Part shown: positions 1-8,183 of the stretch, in pieces
Numbering within the stretch: position 1 is the first letter of the stretch
Layout: each line of letters starts with the position of its first letter
NCBI GenBank assembly: GCA_029268515.1
Contig: JAQWNP010000016.1
Location: forward strand, 265,649 to 329,648
Source: Phycisphaerales bacterium
GTDB lineage: Bacteria > Planctomycetota > Phycisphaerae > Phycisphaerales > SM1A02
DNA length: 64,000 nucleotides
Reading direction: 5' to 3'
Program-made: the position numbers and the translations under genes
The notes under the pieces: generated by a model
What the model was told of the DNA's origin: nothing
Databases searched by the model: none
The model's input: the letters and a program-made list of their open reading frames with translations, nothing else

Positions 1-76
1 TGTAACAAAGAGGTTTGTTGTACCCAGACGCCTCAATCACAACCATTTAGATCGGTCAGTGAAATTTCCGAGTGCG

Positions 77-814
77 TCACTCTGTCTTTTCTTGGCCCGA
101 ATCGCCTGCCGCCTCAGTATCTGGCGCCGCATTCTTTGGCTCTTCTGAAACATTTGCCTCAACTTCAGCTGCCTCAACTGGCGGCGCCTCAGTGGCTGTT
201 GCAACCGATTCAGCGGCATCATCTTTGGTATTGCTACCGGCAAATCCCTTACGCAAGCGGGCTGCAAATGCTGCTCTGCGATTACCTATTTCACGTCGCC
301 GAGGTGTACCACTACCAAGTTGTGGGCCATCTTCTTGTCCAACCAGTTGAAGTAGAACTAGATCAGTTCCATCACCAAGTCGATTCTTACCCAGCTTAAT
401 GATTCGCGTGTAGCCACCATCACGATCAGCAAAGAGTGGAGCCACTGTTTTAATGATGTGCTCAACAAGACGAGGCGCCTTTCGGACTTCGCCATAGCGA
501 TTAAGCTCAATTGCAGATTCATCAGGAAGATCAAAGAAAGCATTACGCTTCTTCGCTGCACTCATACTTGAATCGCGCAACCAGGTAAAGATCTTGCGGT
601 CATTAATCCGTGCCTCGATCTGCCGCCTTGCATGTAGATTCTTACGCTTTGCAAGCGTGATAATCTTCTCTACAAATGGCTGAACTGCTTTTGCTTTGGG
701 CAATGTTGTTTCTATCTGCCCATGCTCAAACAGACCTGCTGCCAAATTGCGCAGCATTGCACGCCTGTGGTCGCCGTCACGACAGAGTTGTTTTCCACCA
801 ATTCGATGACGCAT
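77..814 (-). CDS. rplQ: Large ribosomal subunit protein bL17 with insertion and acidic tail
   Basis: Ribosomal protein L17, which lines the peptide exit region of the 50S subunit. The N-terminus MRHRIGGKQLCRD and the later GGYTRIIKLG block are family hallmarks. The start at 814 is preferred over an ATG six codons upstream because GAGAGG lies about 10 bases before it. The protein is about 245 residues against roughly 120 usually. Extra length comes from an insertion of some 35-40 residues between the two conserved halves (around residues 75-115) and an Ala/Glu-rich acidic tail after about residue 190. It is the last gene seen in the ribosomal cluster, directly after rpoA as in the classical alpha operon. 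Confidence 0.97.
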   Translation of the reverse strand: MRHRIGGKQLCRDGDHRRAMLRNLAAGLFEHGQIETTLPKAKAVQPFVEKIITLAKRKNLHARRQIEARINDRKIFTWLRDSSMSAAKKRNAFFDLPDESAIELNRYGEVRKAPRLVEHIIKTVAPLFADRDGGYTRIIKLGKNRLGDGTDLVLLQLVGQEDGPQLGSGTPRRREIGNRRAAFAARLRKGFAGSNTKDDAAESVATATEAPPVEAAEVEANVSEEPKNAAPDTEAAGDSGQEKTE

Positions 815-862
815 ATCAGTCGGTCCTCTCATCGCATAAACCCAAATGGGCGAAGCGACTCA

Positions 863-2149
863 TTATGATCCCGTTGTAAACGGGTCCTCACGGTTCTCGG
901 GCTCAGAATCCTTCAGCATGCTGCCGATAGATTCTTCCAAATCTTCCAATATCGCCTGATCTGAGGTGAACGTAGTCTTCACACCTTCGCCAGGAGCCTT
1001 GTCTTCAGTGACCTGTTCCTGAGTTACTGGCGTCTCGAAGGAACTCTCTTCGCCAGCAACCAAGTCATCGAGGTCATCACTATCATCATCCTCATCATCT
1101 AGATTCATCTGTCCGATCAGCTCTGACGAGAGTGGCGTAAGTGGTGGCAGCGGGTCAGCGTGATAGCCATCTGGCAGTCTCATACCCAGCGTGAGACCCA
1201 ACTCAGTAAGTTTTCGCTTCACTTCGCGAAGCGAGGTCCGCCCGAAGCTCCGTAGCCCCAACAACTCTGGCTCAGATCGTTGAACGAGTTGTGCCACAGA
1301 TGCAATTTCACCAGAGTCGAGACAGTTGCAAGCCCGAACAGTGAGCTCAAGATCTGCAACCGACATATCCAACTTACGAATCAATTCATCGTCCACAGTC
1401 GCTGCCGCACTTGCTTCAGCCGAGACCCGCTCATTACCTAATTCGAAATACTGTACAAATGGATTCAGGTGCTTTCGCAGGATCTTAGAGGCTTCGACCA
1501 AAGCCATTTCCGGAAGAATTGTGCCATCGGTCCAGACATCAATGACGAGCTTGTCATAGTTTGTCTTCTGTCCAACACGGGTGTTTTCAACACGAAATCG
1601 AACCCGTTGAACCGGAGAGAAAACAGCATCTATTGCCATCTCTCCAATGACTTGATCTTCGTTAGAGCTCTGCAGCTCAGAAGCAGGCTGATAGCCCCGG
1701 CCTCTCATTACAGTAAGCTCCATCTCAAAGTCAACAGCTTCAGTAAGTGTCACAATCTTATGAGTGGGATTGTGAATGGTCACTGCTGTATCAGCTTCAA
1801 TCAAATCCGCTGTGACGTCGCCAGGACCACTTGCTGAAAGTCGCATTGTCTTGGGTTCATCAGAATCAAGGCTGACAACCAGGCCCTTAATGTTAAGGAT
1901 GATGTCAGTGACATCCTCTAAGACACCCCGCATGGTGGAAAACTCATGTTCCACACCCGCAATACGGCACTTCACAATGGCAGCACCCTCAATACTTGAA
2001 ATCAGGATCCGACGAAGGCTATTGCCGACCGTCGTCCCTAGACCTCGCTCAAAGGGTTCCGCTATGAAGCGGCCAAAAGTATCTGTTGCCGTATCACTGT
2101 CTAATTGAACAACAGCAGGCAATTCTAATCCGCGCCATCGAACATGCAT
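863..2149 (-). CDS. rpoA: DNA-directed RNA polymerase subunit alpha with acidic C-terminal extension
   Basis: Alpha subunit: assembly platform of RNA polymerase (N-terminal domain, about residues 1-235) and promoter/activator contact domain (C-terminal domain, about 245-330). The dimerisation block ERGLGTTVGNSLRRILISS and the helix-hairpin-helix CTD core LLGLRSFGRTSLREVKRKL are both visible. After the CTD comes a tail of roughly 90 residues rich in Asp/Glu, including DDEDDDSDDLDDL. Usual alpha subunits are about 310-340 residues; this one is 428. It follows rpsK with a 128-base gap in which no rpsD (S4) gene is present. Confidence 0.98.
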   Translation of the reverse strand: MHVRWRGLELPAVVQLDSDTATDTFGRFIAEPFERGLGTTVGNSLRRILISSIEGAAIVKCRIAGVEHEFSTMRGVLEDVTDIILNIKGLVVSLDSDEPKTMRLSASGPGDVTADLIEADTAVTIHNPTHKIVTLTEAVDFEMELTVMRGRGYQPASELQSSNEDQVIGEMAIDAVFSPVQRVRFRVENTRVGQKTNYDKLVIDVWTDGTILPEMALVEASKILRKHLNPFVQYFELGNERVSAEASAAATVDDELIRKLDMSVADLELTVRACNCLDSGEIASVAQLVQRSEPELLGLRSFGRTSLREVKRKLTELGLTLGMRLPDGYHADPLPPLTPLSSELIGQMNLDDEDDDSDDLDDLVAGEESSFETPVTQEQVTEDKAPGEGVKTTFTSDQAILEDLEESIGSMLKDSEPENREDPFTTGS

Positions 2150-2277
2150 TACTCGAACTCCAATTTAGCAGTATCCACTCTTAGTGATTTCGATTGATTA
2201 TCGGAGAAAGCCAAGCTCTGCTAAACAGCATGGCACCCATCTTCTCAATCGAAGAGAAATCTTTGATATCCCGCGTC

Positions 2278-2652
2278 TTACACACGGCGCCGTTTACGAG
2301 GCCGACATCCGTTATGAGGAATCGGCGTGTGATCTTCTACCGCGGTGATGTTAAGCCCGTTGTTCTGCAAAGCACCAATTGCGGATTCACGACCTGAACC
2401 AGGCCCCTTCACACGCACTTCGACATCTCGCATACCCATGCGCTTTGCTTTCTGCACAATCCGCTCCGCCGCTCGCGATGCTGCAAAAGGCGTAGCCTTT
2501 CGCGCACCTTTGAATCCAACAGTACCTGCTGATTCCCAGCAAAGGGTCTCACCATTGATATCTGTTAGCGTAATAATTGTGTTGTTGAAGGACGCATGGA
2601 TATGGGCAATACCCTTGCTTATGTTCCTTCGTACTTTTTTCTTCTTAGCCAT
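2278..2652 (-). CDS. rpsK: Small ribosomal subunit protein uS11
   Basis: S11 sits on the 30S platform and contacts the mRNA exit region. The sequence has the typical [16 protein letters not shown] segment, the [11 protein letters not shown] loop and the C-terminal [15 protein letters not shown] end. Its 124 residues match the family length. It lies between rpsM (89-base gap) and rpoA, in the alpha-operon order but without rpsD after it. Confidence 0.98.
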   Translation of the reverse strand: MAKKKKVRRNISKGIAHIHASFNNTIITLTDINGETLCWESAGTVGFKGARKATPFAASRAAERIVQKAKRMGMRDVEVRVKGPGSGRESAIGALQNNGLNITAVEDHTPIPHNGCRPRKRRRV

Positions 2653-2741
2653 GTGTTATTACCTCGTCGCTTTATGCAGCACCTTCTCTGAACACACGAT
2701 CTTGGCTCAGCAGGTACCTCACGAATCTCAAAACCGGCAGT

Positions 2742-3122
2742 TTAGTGAGCTTTCACGCCCTTCTTACCAGCCACTGTCTTCTTACGTCCCTTACGAGTTC
2801 GAGCATTACAACGTGTACGTTGCCCCCGAACAGGCAAACCTCTTCGATGTCGCTCACCACGATACGCTCGAATGTCCCTAAGCCGTTGCACATTTTGTTG
2901 TACCTGACGACGAAGTGCACCTTCAACCAGATAGCCGCCGTCAATCACGCTAGAAACTTGAGAGACTTCCTGATCGGTTAACTCTCCAGCCTTCTTTTCA
3001 GGATCAACGCCAGCCTCGGCCAGAATGATGTCTGAAAAACGGGGACCAATTCCATAGATATAGCGAAGGGCATAACGCACCTTCTTCTTATCAGGGATAT
3101 CTACACCGGCAATACGTGGCAT
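2742..3122 (-). CDS. rpsM: Small ribosomal subunit protein uS13
   Basis: S13 of the 30S head, contacting 23S rRNA through intersubunit bridges and the P-site tRNA through its tail. Start [10 protein letters not shown], the helix-two-turn-helix region [11 protein letters not shown] and the [19 protein letters not shown] block are all canonical. The basic C-terminal tail is retained. Length 126, as usual. Confidence 0.98.
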   Translation of the reverse strand: MPRIAGVDIPDKKKVRYALRYIYGIGPRFSDIILAEAGVDPEKKAGELTDQEVSQVSSVIDGGYLVEGALRRQVQQNVQRLRDIRAYRGERHRRGLPVRGQRTRCNARTRKGRKKTVAGKKGVKAH

Positions 3123-3162
3123 GTGAATGCTCCGAAATCCTCACCTCAAAGGTGAGCACGAG

Positions 3163-3279
3163 TTATCCCTGTCGCTGCTTTAGCCTAGGGTTTTTCTTAT
3201 TAATCACGAATCGCTTGCCTTTTCGTATGACGATCTGGCAATCTTTCGTTCGTCTTTTGATACTGCTCTTAACCTTCAT
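3163..3279 (-). CDS. rpmJ: Large ribosomal subunit protein bL36, zinc-free form
   Basis: A 38-codon gene between infA and rpsM, the standard site of rpmJ. It begins [10 protein letters not shown] and ends LKQRQG, both diagnostic for L36, which stabilises 23S rRNA near the GTPase centre. The canonical zinc ligands Cys11, Cys14, Cys27 and His33 read Thr11, Cys14, Asn27 and Leu33 here, so only one of four remains. This is therefore the zinc-independent (C-minus) variant. Confidence 0.95.
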   Translation of the reverse strand: MKVKSSIKRRTKDCQIVIRKGKRFVINKKNPRLKQRQG

Positions 3280-3323
3280 CGTTTCACTACTCCTAGCCTT
3301 GCTCATTCGCAAAGCCCATCATC

Positions 3324-3539
3324 CTAGTGGCGGTAGGTAATTCTACCCTTGGTCATATCGTAAGGACTCATTTCAACCGTCACTTTGTCTCCAGGAAGAA
3401 TACGAATATAGAATTTACGCATTTTTCCACTGATATAGGCGAGAATCTCCTGATCATTCTCCAGCTTCACTTTGAACTTCGCATCGGGTAATGCTTCAGT
3501 TACTTCAGCTTCCAGTGTGATCTTTTCCTCTTTCGCCAT
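3324..3539 (-). CDS. infA: Translation initiation factor IF-1
   Basis: IF-1 is a single S1-type OB-fold protein that occupies the 30S A site during initiation. The 71-residue sequence contains the family pattern [18 protein letters not shown] and ends [14 protein letters not shown]. It directly follows secY; the adk and map genes that often separate secY and infA are absent. Confidence 0.97.
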   Translation of the reverse strand: MAKEEKITLEAEVTEALPDAKFKVKLENDQEILAYISGKMRKFYIRILPGDKVTVEMSPYDMTKGRITYRH

Positions 3540-3585
3540 TATGTATTCACTCTAACCCCATCTTAAAATTAGTTACCTATAAAAC

Positions 3586-5001
3586 CTACGGCCTGCGCCC
3601 TGCGCGGCTCGGCCTGGCAGCGTCGGATCCACCAAGGAATCCACTATAGTTTCGCATCATGAGATTCGCCTCCACACGCTGGAGAAGGTCAAGGCCAACA
3701 CTCACGACAATTAACAGGCCAGTTCCACCAAGGAAGCTCGAGACCATAAATGGAACTTCCATCTGTTTATTCACAATCGATGGAATCACTGCAATAACTG
3801 CCAGGAATCCCGCGCCTACATATGTAACGCGCTCAACGACAGTCTCAAGGTATTCGGCCGTTCTCGGACCAGGTCTCAGACCTGGTATGAAGCTGCCGTT
3901 TTCCTTTAACTGCCTGGCCATATCGTCTGGGGAAAATACCACTGTCGTCCAGAAGTAACTAAAGAAGTAGATCATCCCGATCTCAAAGATGATGTACGGG
4001 TACTCCCCCATCTGGAAATTACTATTAAGGAATGTTGTCGTTGCAACCCACCAACCAACTGGATCAGCGGATGCTGCAGCAGAACTACTTAGATATCCAA
4101 AAAACGCAGACGGGAAAATCAGAAGACTGCTCGCGAAAATAATTGGCATCACACCAGCATGATTCACCCGCAGTGGCAAATAGTGCCTTTGGCCACCATA
4201 TGATTTACGCCCTCGTGTATGTCGGGCCTGCTGAATTGGTATACGTCTCTGCGCCAATGTAATTAAAATAGCGCCAGCCACCACGATCACGAAGGCAACT
4301 ACCAGGAATACTATTCCAAGGACTCCAATGGCACCTTGCTCGGCCTCCGCTTGCGAAGGATTGAAGTTGTCAATTAAGTATTTGATCGCCCAAGGCATTT
4401 GGGAAACGATGCCTGCAACAAGGATCAAAGAGACACCATTACCAATGCCATATTTATCGATTTGCTCACCGAGCCACATCAAAAAGAGGCTTCCTGCGGT
4501 GAGCGTTGTAATACCGGCAATAAAGAACAGCAGCAGAGATCCACTCTGATCAAATTCTGGCTGGACAAGATTCGAGGCCTGCATAAACTTCAGCCACATG
4601 ATTGACTGAATAATGCACATACCGACCGTGGCATAGCGAGTCCATTCAGTGATCTTCTGCTGGCCTGAAGCGCCTTCCTTCTTGAGAGCCTGCAAACTTG
4701 GAACAACTGTTTGCAATAGCTGGAAGATAATCGCTGCGGTGATATATGGCATGATGCCAAGGCCAAAGATCGTTGACTGGCTGAATGACCCGCCAGAGAA
4801 GATAGATGCATAGGACATGAACTGGCCAAAACCAGTTCCTTCTTCCGTCGCATTGGTTGCAAGATCTTCGAGTGCTTGCTGATTGACGCCAACTAACGGA
4901 ATCCAGAAGCCAATGCGATAGATCACGAGCATCGCAAGCGTAAAGAAAACGCGATTGCGTAGCTCAGGTATCCGAAAAATATTGAAAATTGAACTCAACA
5001 T
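3586..5001 (-). CDS. secY: Protein translocase subunit SecY
   Basis: Central channel subunit of the Sec translocon in the inner membrane. The 471-residue protein begins with the typical amphipathic FNIFRIPELRNRVFFTL segment and shows about ten hydrophobic membrane spans. Family motifs include QQARHTRGRKSYGGQRHYLP (cytoplasmic loop 4 region that contacts the ribosome or SecA) and the later FSYFWTTVVFSPDDMARQLK block. It lies downstream of rplO with a 24-base gap, as in the spc operon. Confidence 0.98.
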   Translation of the reverse strand: MLSSIFNIFRIPELRNRVFFTLAMLVIYRIGFWIPLVGVNQQALEDLATNATEEGTGFGQFMSYASIFSGGSFSQSTIFGLGIMPYITAAIIFQLLQTVVPSLQALKKEGASGQQKITEWTRYATVGMCIIQSIMWLKFMQASNLVQPEFDQSGSLLLFFIAGITTLTAGSLFLMWLGEQIDKYGIGNGVSLILVAGIVSQMPWAIKYLIDNFNPSQAEAEQGAIGVLGIVFLVVAFVIVVAGAILITLAQRRIPIQQARHTRGRKSYGGQRHYLPLRVNHAGVMPIIFASSLLIFPSAFFGYLSSSAAASADPVGWWVATTTFLNSNFQMGEYPYIIFEIGMIYFFSYFWTTVVFSPDDMARQLKENGSFIPGLRPGPRTAEYLETVVERVTYVGAGFLAVIAVIPSIVNKQMEVPFMVSSFLGGTGLLIVVSVGLDLLQRVEANLMMRNYSGFLGGSDAARPSRAGRRP

Positions 5002-5025
5002 AGGTATTTAGACTGGGGCACTCAC

Positions 5026-5568
5026 TCAGCTCTTGGCTGGAGATTCAGCGATTTTCTTTGACTTCTCTTCATTAATCTTCCGAGCAGTCGGAACTGAACG
5101 ATCACGCTTCCACTTCTTGACTTCTAGAATTGTGACCGTTCCGCCAGCTGCCTCAATTTTAGCTCTTGCAGACTCAGAGCACTTACCAGCTGTCACAGTC
5201 AGCTTTTTCTTGAGCTCACCATGACCAAGCACTTTCAGTGGATATGTCGTATCTCGAACCAGGCCCATCCCAATCAGTGTTTGGATATCAACTGTTGCAC
5301 CATCCTCAAATCGCTCATTGAGAAGCGCCACATTGATAATGTAGAAGTCCTTGCGAAAGTGAAAGTTTGTAAAGCCACGTTTGGGGATACGACGCAGCAA
5401 AGACATCTGGCCACCTTCAAAGCCTGGCCTTCTTTTAAAGCCAGCGCGAGATCCGGCGCCCTTATGCCCACGGCCAGACGTTTTTCCAACACCCGACCCA
5501 TGACCACGACCGAGCCGCTTTCGCGCCTTGTGCTTGGGTACTTTGTTTGTGATCTCATGGATCATCAT
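5026..5568 (-). CDS. rplO: Large ribosomal subunit protein uL15
   Basis: L15, an early 50S assembly protein with a long Gly/Arg-rich N-terminal extension that penetrates 23S rRNA (RKRLGRGHGSGVGKTSGRG). An ATG at 5568 (MMIHEIT) is preferred over one ten codons upstream because GGAG lies nine bases before it, while the upstream ATG has its purine run too close. The C-terminus carries a short Lys/Ser-rich tail. The gene follows rpsE after only 43 bases, so L30 (rpmD), usually between them, is absent. Confidence 0.96.
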   Translation of the reverse strand: MMIHEITNKVPKHKARKRLGRGHGSGVGKTSGRGHKGAGSRAGFKRRPGFEGGQMSLLRRIPKRGFTNFHFRKDFYIINVALLNERFEDGATVDIQTLIGMGLVRDTTYPLKVLGHGELKKKLTVTAGKCSESARAKIEAAGGTVTILEVKKWKRDRSVPTARKINEEKSKKIAESPAKS

Positions 5569-5611
5569 GATCAGTTTCTCCGAGTCATAAACCGTCATCC
5601 CTCACGGGACA

Positions 5612-6406
5612 TCAGTCCTTTGATTCTTCCTTAGCTGGGGCTGATTCTTTAGCAGGCGCTGCAGCAGCAGGTGCCTCAGGAGCAGGCGCTTCAGGAGCAG
5701 GCGCGGCAGCAGCAGGTGCTGCAGCAGCAGGTGCTTCAGGAGCAGGTGCGGCTGCACTTGATTGTGGAGCCTGGTTTGATTGCTTTGATGGCCTCTTCCT
5801 ACCAGATCGATCTCCGCGTCCACCCTTCTTGTCCTTTCCAGGCTTAGGGGTCGCTTTGGGCGTGGGCATATCAACAATCGCTGACTGGCCACGCTCAATG
5901 ATCTCTTCAACAACACTTTTCCCAAGGTCAACATTCCGAAGTGCTTCCACCTCTTCCTTTGACCGAAGTTGAGCGAGGCCATCAAGAACTGCTTTAACGA
6001 GGTTCTTGGGATTATTAGATCCCAGTGATTTAGTAAGGCAATCCTGTAGACCTAGTAATTCAAGCGGTGCACGAACGGCCGCTCCAGCAATGATGCCAGT
6101 ACCAGGTGATGCTGGTATCAAACGAACCTGACAAGCGCCAAATCTTCCTGTGACCGCATGCGGGATTGTCCGCATCGCCATTGGAAATGGGCGCATACGA
6201 CGCTTCGCTTCTTTTTGGGCTTTCTCAATCGCTGGGGGGACCTGATTGGCTTTTCCATAGCCTATGCCAATTCGTCCTCTACGATCTCCAACCACAACAA
6301 GCGCGGAGAAACTGAAACGCCGGCCACCCTTAACGGTAGCAGCGGTACGGTAAACCCCGACTGTCGTCGACTCTATTGCCGATCCTTCGTCAATGAACTC
6401 TGCCAT
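5612..6406 (-). CDS. rpsE: Small ribosomal subunit protein uS5 with Ala/Pro-rich tail
   Basis: S5, involved in decoding fidelity and mRNA unwinding at the entry channel. The double-stranded-RNA-binding-like N-terminal domain has KGGRRFSFSALVVVGDRRG, followed by the second domain with PASPGTGIIAGAAVRAPLE. The core ends near residue 170. The remaining roughly 95 residues are first Lys/Gly/Arg-rich, then almost pure Ala, Pro and Glu in repeated APAPEAPAAAAP-type units. Typical S5 is about 165 residues; this one is 264. It overlaps no neighbour. Confidence 0.97.
   Translation of the reverse strand: MAEFIDEGSAIESTTVGVYRTAATVKGGRRFSFSALVVVGDRRGRIGIGYGKANQVPPAIEKAQKEAKRRMRPFPMAMRTIPHAVTGRFGACQVRLIPASPGTGIIAGAAVRAPLELLGLQDCLTKSLGSNNPKNLVKAVLDGLAQLRSKEEVEALRNVDLGKSVVEEIIERGQSAIVDMPTPKATPKPGKDKKGGRGDRSGRKRPSKQSNQAPQSSAAAPAPEAPAAAAPAAAAPAPEAPAPEAPAAAAPAKESAPAKEESKD
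5651..5757 (-). repeat. Imperfect GC-rich tandem repeats encoding the S5 tail
   Basis: The segment is built from short recurring units such as gcagcagcaggtgc and tcaggagcaggcgc (plus-strand spelling). They encode Ala-Pro-Glu repeats at the C-terminus of S5. Such arrays change length easily by replication slippage. Confidence 0.85.
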
Positions 6407-6485
6407 GCTTACGCCTTCGTCCCGTTGAGTGGAGACAGTTTCTCGACTGCCAAACCACTGTTTCCTGTTCTTGTCTTCAAATCAC

Positions 6486-6848
6486 CTAGAATTTCAAACC
6501 ACCTTCACGAGCTGCATCGGCCAATGCTCTAATACGCCCGTGATATCGATACCCATTACGATCGACTTTGATCTGCTTAACCCCAGCTGTCTGGGCTCGA
6601 TCAGCCAATCGTTTTCCAACTTCAGACGCTGCTTCGCAGTTCCCGCCTGGGTTGACTTTGCTTCCTTTTTCATTCGTTGATGCACTGGCCAAGGTACGCC
6701 CTGATAGATCATCAATAATCTGTGCATAGATATGCTTCGAGCTTCGGAAGATCGTCAAGCGTGGGCGAGAAGGCACTCCGAGGATTCGTTTTCGAAGACC
6801 TCGTTTGCGCCGTATGCGCCTTATCAATCGTTGCTGGATTCGGTTCAT
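6486..6848 (-). CDS. rplR: Large ribosomal subunit protein uL18
   Basis: L18 binds 5S rRNA and carries it into the 50S central protuberance. The basic N-terminus RLIRRIRRKRGLRKRILG, the VPSRPRLTIFRSSKHIYAQ block and the VDRNGYRYHGRIRALADAAR C-terminal block are characteristic. Its 120 residues are the usual length. It lies between rplF and rpsE in standard spc order. Confidence 0.98.
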   Translation of the reverse strand: MNRIQQRLIRRIRRKRGLRKRILGVPSRPRLTIFRSSKHIYAQIIDDLSGRTLASASTNEKGSKVNPGGNCEAASEVGKRLADRAQTAGVKQIKVDRNGYRYHGRIRALADAAREGGLKF

Positions 6849-6869
6849 GTAAAAATCCTCTCTCGACCC

Positions 6870-7427
6870 TTAAGCACCAAAGACTTTGCCTTGCTTACGA
6901 GTAATAACCTCTTCCAAGTACTTAATACCCTTGCCGTTGTACGGCTCTGGGGGACGCTTGGAACGAGCCTCTGCTGCAAATTGTCCGACCGCCTGCTTAT
7001 CCGCACCTGAAATAGTGATCTTGTTGTCCTTGACCTCAAAAGCCACACCCTTGGGCGGCGTAATATCAACTGGATGACAGAAACCAATATTGAGCTGTAG
7101 TACCTGACCTTGAACACGAGCGTTCCAACCAACTCCAATGATCTCCAGCACTTTGCTGTAACCTTCTGTCACACCCACAACCATGTTGGCGATTCGCGAT
7201 CGAGTGGTACCCCAGAAAGCCTTGACGTTACTCAGGTCTTTGCTCTGATCGCTGATCGCACATGAAAGCTCTCCAGACGCCTCATCCCATTTCACCTCAA
7301 TACTTCGATGATATGAGTAAGTAAGGTCGCCCTTGGGCCCTGAAACTGCCACTTCATTCTTACTGGCATCATGCCGAACAGTGACACCCTTCGGTACTTT
7401 TATGACTTGTTTTCCTACGCGTGACAT
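6870..7427 (-). CDS. rplF: Large ribosomal subunit protein uL6
   Basis: L6 lies near the sarcin-ricin loop and factor-binding site. It starts MSRVGKQVIKVPKGV and ends with the conserved RPPEPYNGKGIKYLEE segment. The ATG at 7427 is chosen over the GTG two codons upstream, since AAGGAA is eight bases from the ATG but only two from the GTG. Length about 185 residues, near the family norm. Confidence 0.98.
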   Translation of the reverse strand: MSRVGKQVIKVPKGVTVRHDASKNEVAVSGPKGDLTYSYHRSIEVKWDEASGELSCAISDQSKDLSNVKAFWGTTRSRIANMVVGVTEGYSKVLEIIGVGWNARVQGQVLQLNIGFCHPVDITPPKGVAFEVKDNKITISGADKQAVGQFAAEARSKRPPEPYNGKGIKYLEEVITRKQGKVFGA

Positions 7428-7489
7428 ACTCACGATTCCTTCAAGGCATTACGCGGCTGACTCGGTATGGGCCAACCCGATAACCAAAA

Positions 7490-7888
7490 CTACATAACAA
7501 TTGCAACGAGCTCACCGCCAACACCTTCTTGACGGCATTGACGGTCACTCAAAACTCCACGACTGGTTGAAACGACAGCAATACCAAGGCCTTGTAGCGG
7601 CTTTGGTAATTCGGTCACTTTGTTATAGCGCCTACAGCCCGGCTTTGAAACTCTGCGAATCTCATTAATGATCTGCTCGCCACGTGGGCCATATCGCAGA
7701 CGCACTCGCAGTACACCTTGCCGTCCATCATCAATAATATCGAAGGCGTCAATATAACCTTCAGACTGGAGTACACCGGCTACTCCACGGTTCAGCTTGC
7801 TGTTCAAGCACTTCACAACTTCCGCCTTATTTCGGACGGCATTGCGAATGCGGGTCAGCATATCGGCTGTTAGATCTTGCTGAGACAT
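7490..7888 (-). CDS. rpsH: Small ribosomal subunit protein uS8
   Basis: S8 is a primary binder of helix 21 of 16S rRNA and in enterobacteria the translational repressor of the spc operon. The sequence starts with TADMLTRIRNAVRN and contains the conserved VVSTSRGVLSDRQCRQEGVG segment near the end. Length 132. The gap between it and rpsN holds a perfect inverted repeat, described separately. Confidence 0.98.
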   Translation of the reverse strand: MSQQDLTADMLTRIRNAVRNKAEVVKCLNSKLNRGVAGVLQSEGYIDAFDIIDDGRQGVLRVRLRYGPRGEQIINEIRRVSKPGCRRYNKVTELPKPLQGLGIAVVSTSRGVLSDRQCRQEGVGGELVAIVM

Positions 7889-7932
7889 GAACTTCTCCAG
7901 GTCGCCTCTCGTTTACACATGCCAATTGCCCT

Positions 7933-7951
7933 CTGTCCGACATACGGACAG
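7933..7951 (-). promoter_or_regulatory. Intercistronic stem-loop between rpsN and rpsH
   Basis: CTGTCCG and CGGACAG form a perfect 7-bp stem with a five-base loop in the 70-base gap between rpsN and rpsH. No T-tract follows, so it is not an intrinsic terminator. It might be an mRNA processing site or a protein-binding operator; the function is not known. Confidence 0.5.
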
Positions 7952-7958
7952 AATGGGA

Positions 7959-8144
7959 TCACCAACTGGCCTTTCTCATACCAGGAACCATTCCTTGTAA
8001 GGCCAATTGACGCAGCACGATTCTGCTGACACCAAACTTACGATAGTAGCCTCGTGCTCGCCCCGTAATTGCACATCGATTTCGATGTCGGGTAGAGAAC
8101 TTTGGCGTCTTGTTCATCTTGGCAAACTTAGCTTTGCTCGCCAT
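7959..8144 (-). CDS. rpsN: Small ribosomal subunit protein uS14, short zinc-free form
   Basis: S14 of the 30S head. At 61 residues it has the length of the zinc-binding type, starting [16 protein letters not shown] and ending PGMRKASW. Of the four zinc cysteines of that type (24, 27, 40, 43) only Cys24 remains; the others are Thr27, Ser40 and Val43. The core [19 protein letters not shown] reads like the longer zinc-free S14 class. It is thus short in length but zinc-free in sequence. Confidence 0.96.
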   Translation of the reverse strand: MASKAKFAKMNKTPKFSTRHRNRCAITGRARGYYRKFGVSRIVLRQLALQGMVPGMRKASW

Positions 8145-8183
8145 ATTTCAAACTCCTTCAATAGAGGGCTTAGTGCCCAATAC

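Noticed and set aside
4..19. AACAAA-GAGG-TTTGTT inverted repeat after rplQ
   Set aside because: AT-rich short stem without T-tract at the window edge; too weak for a terminator call.
1469..1837. Plus-strand open frame inside rpoA
   Set aside because: It is antisense to a certain conserved gene; the sequence is shaped by rpoA codons. The same applies to all antisense frames in the ribosomal cluster.
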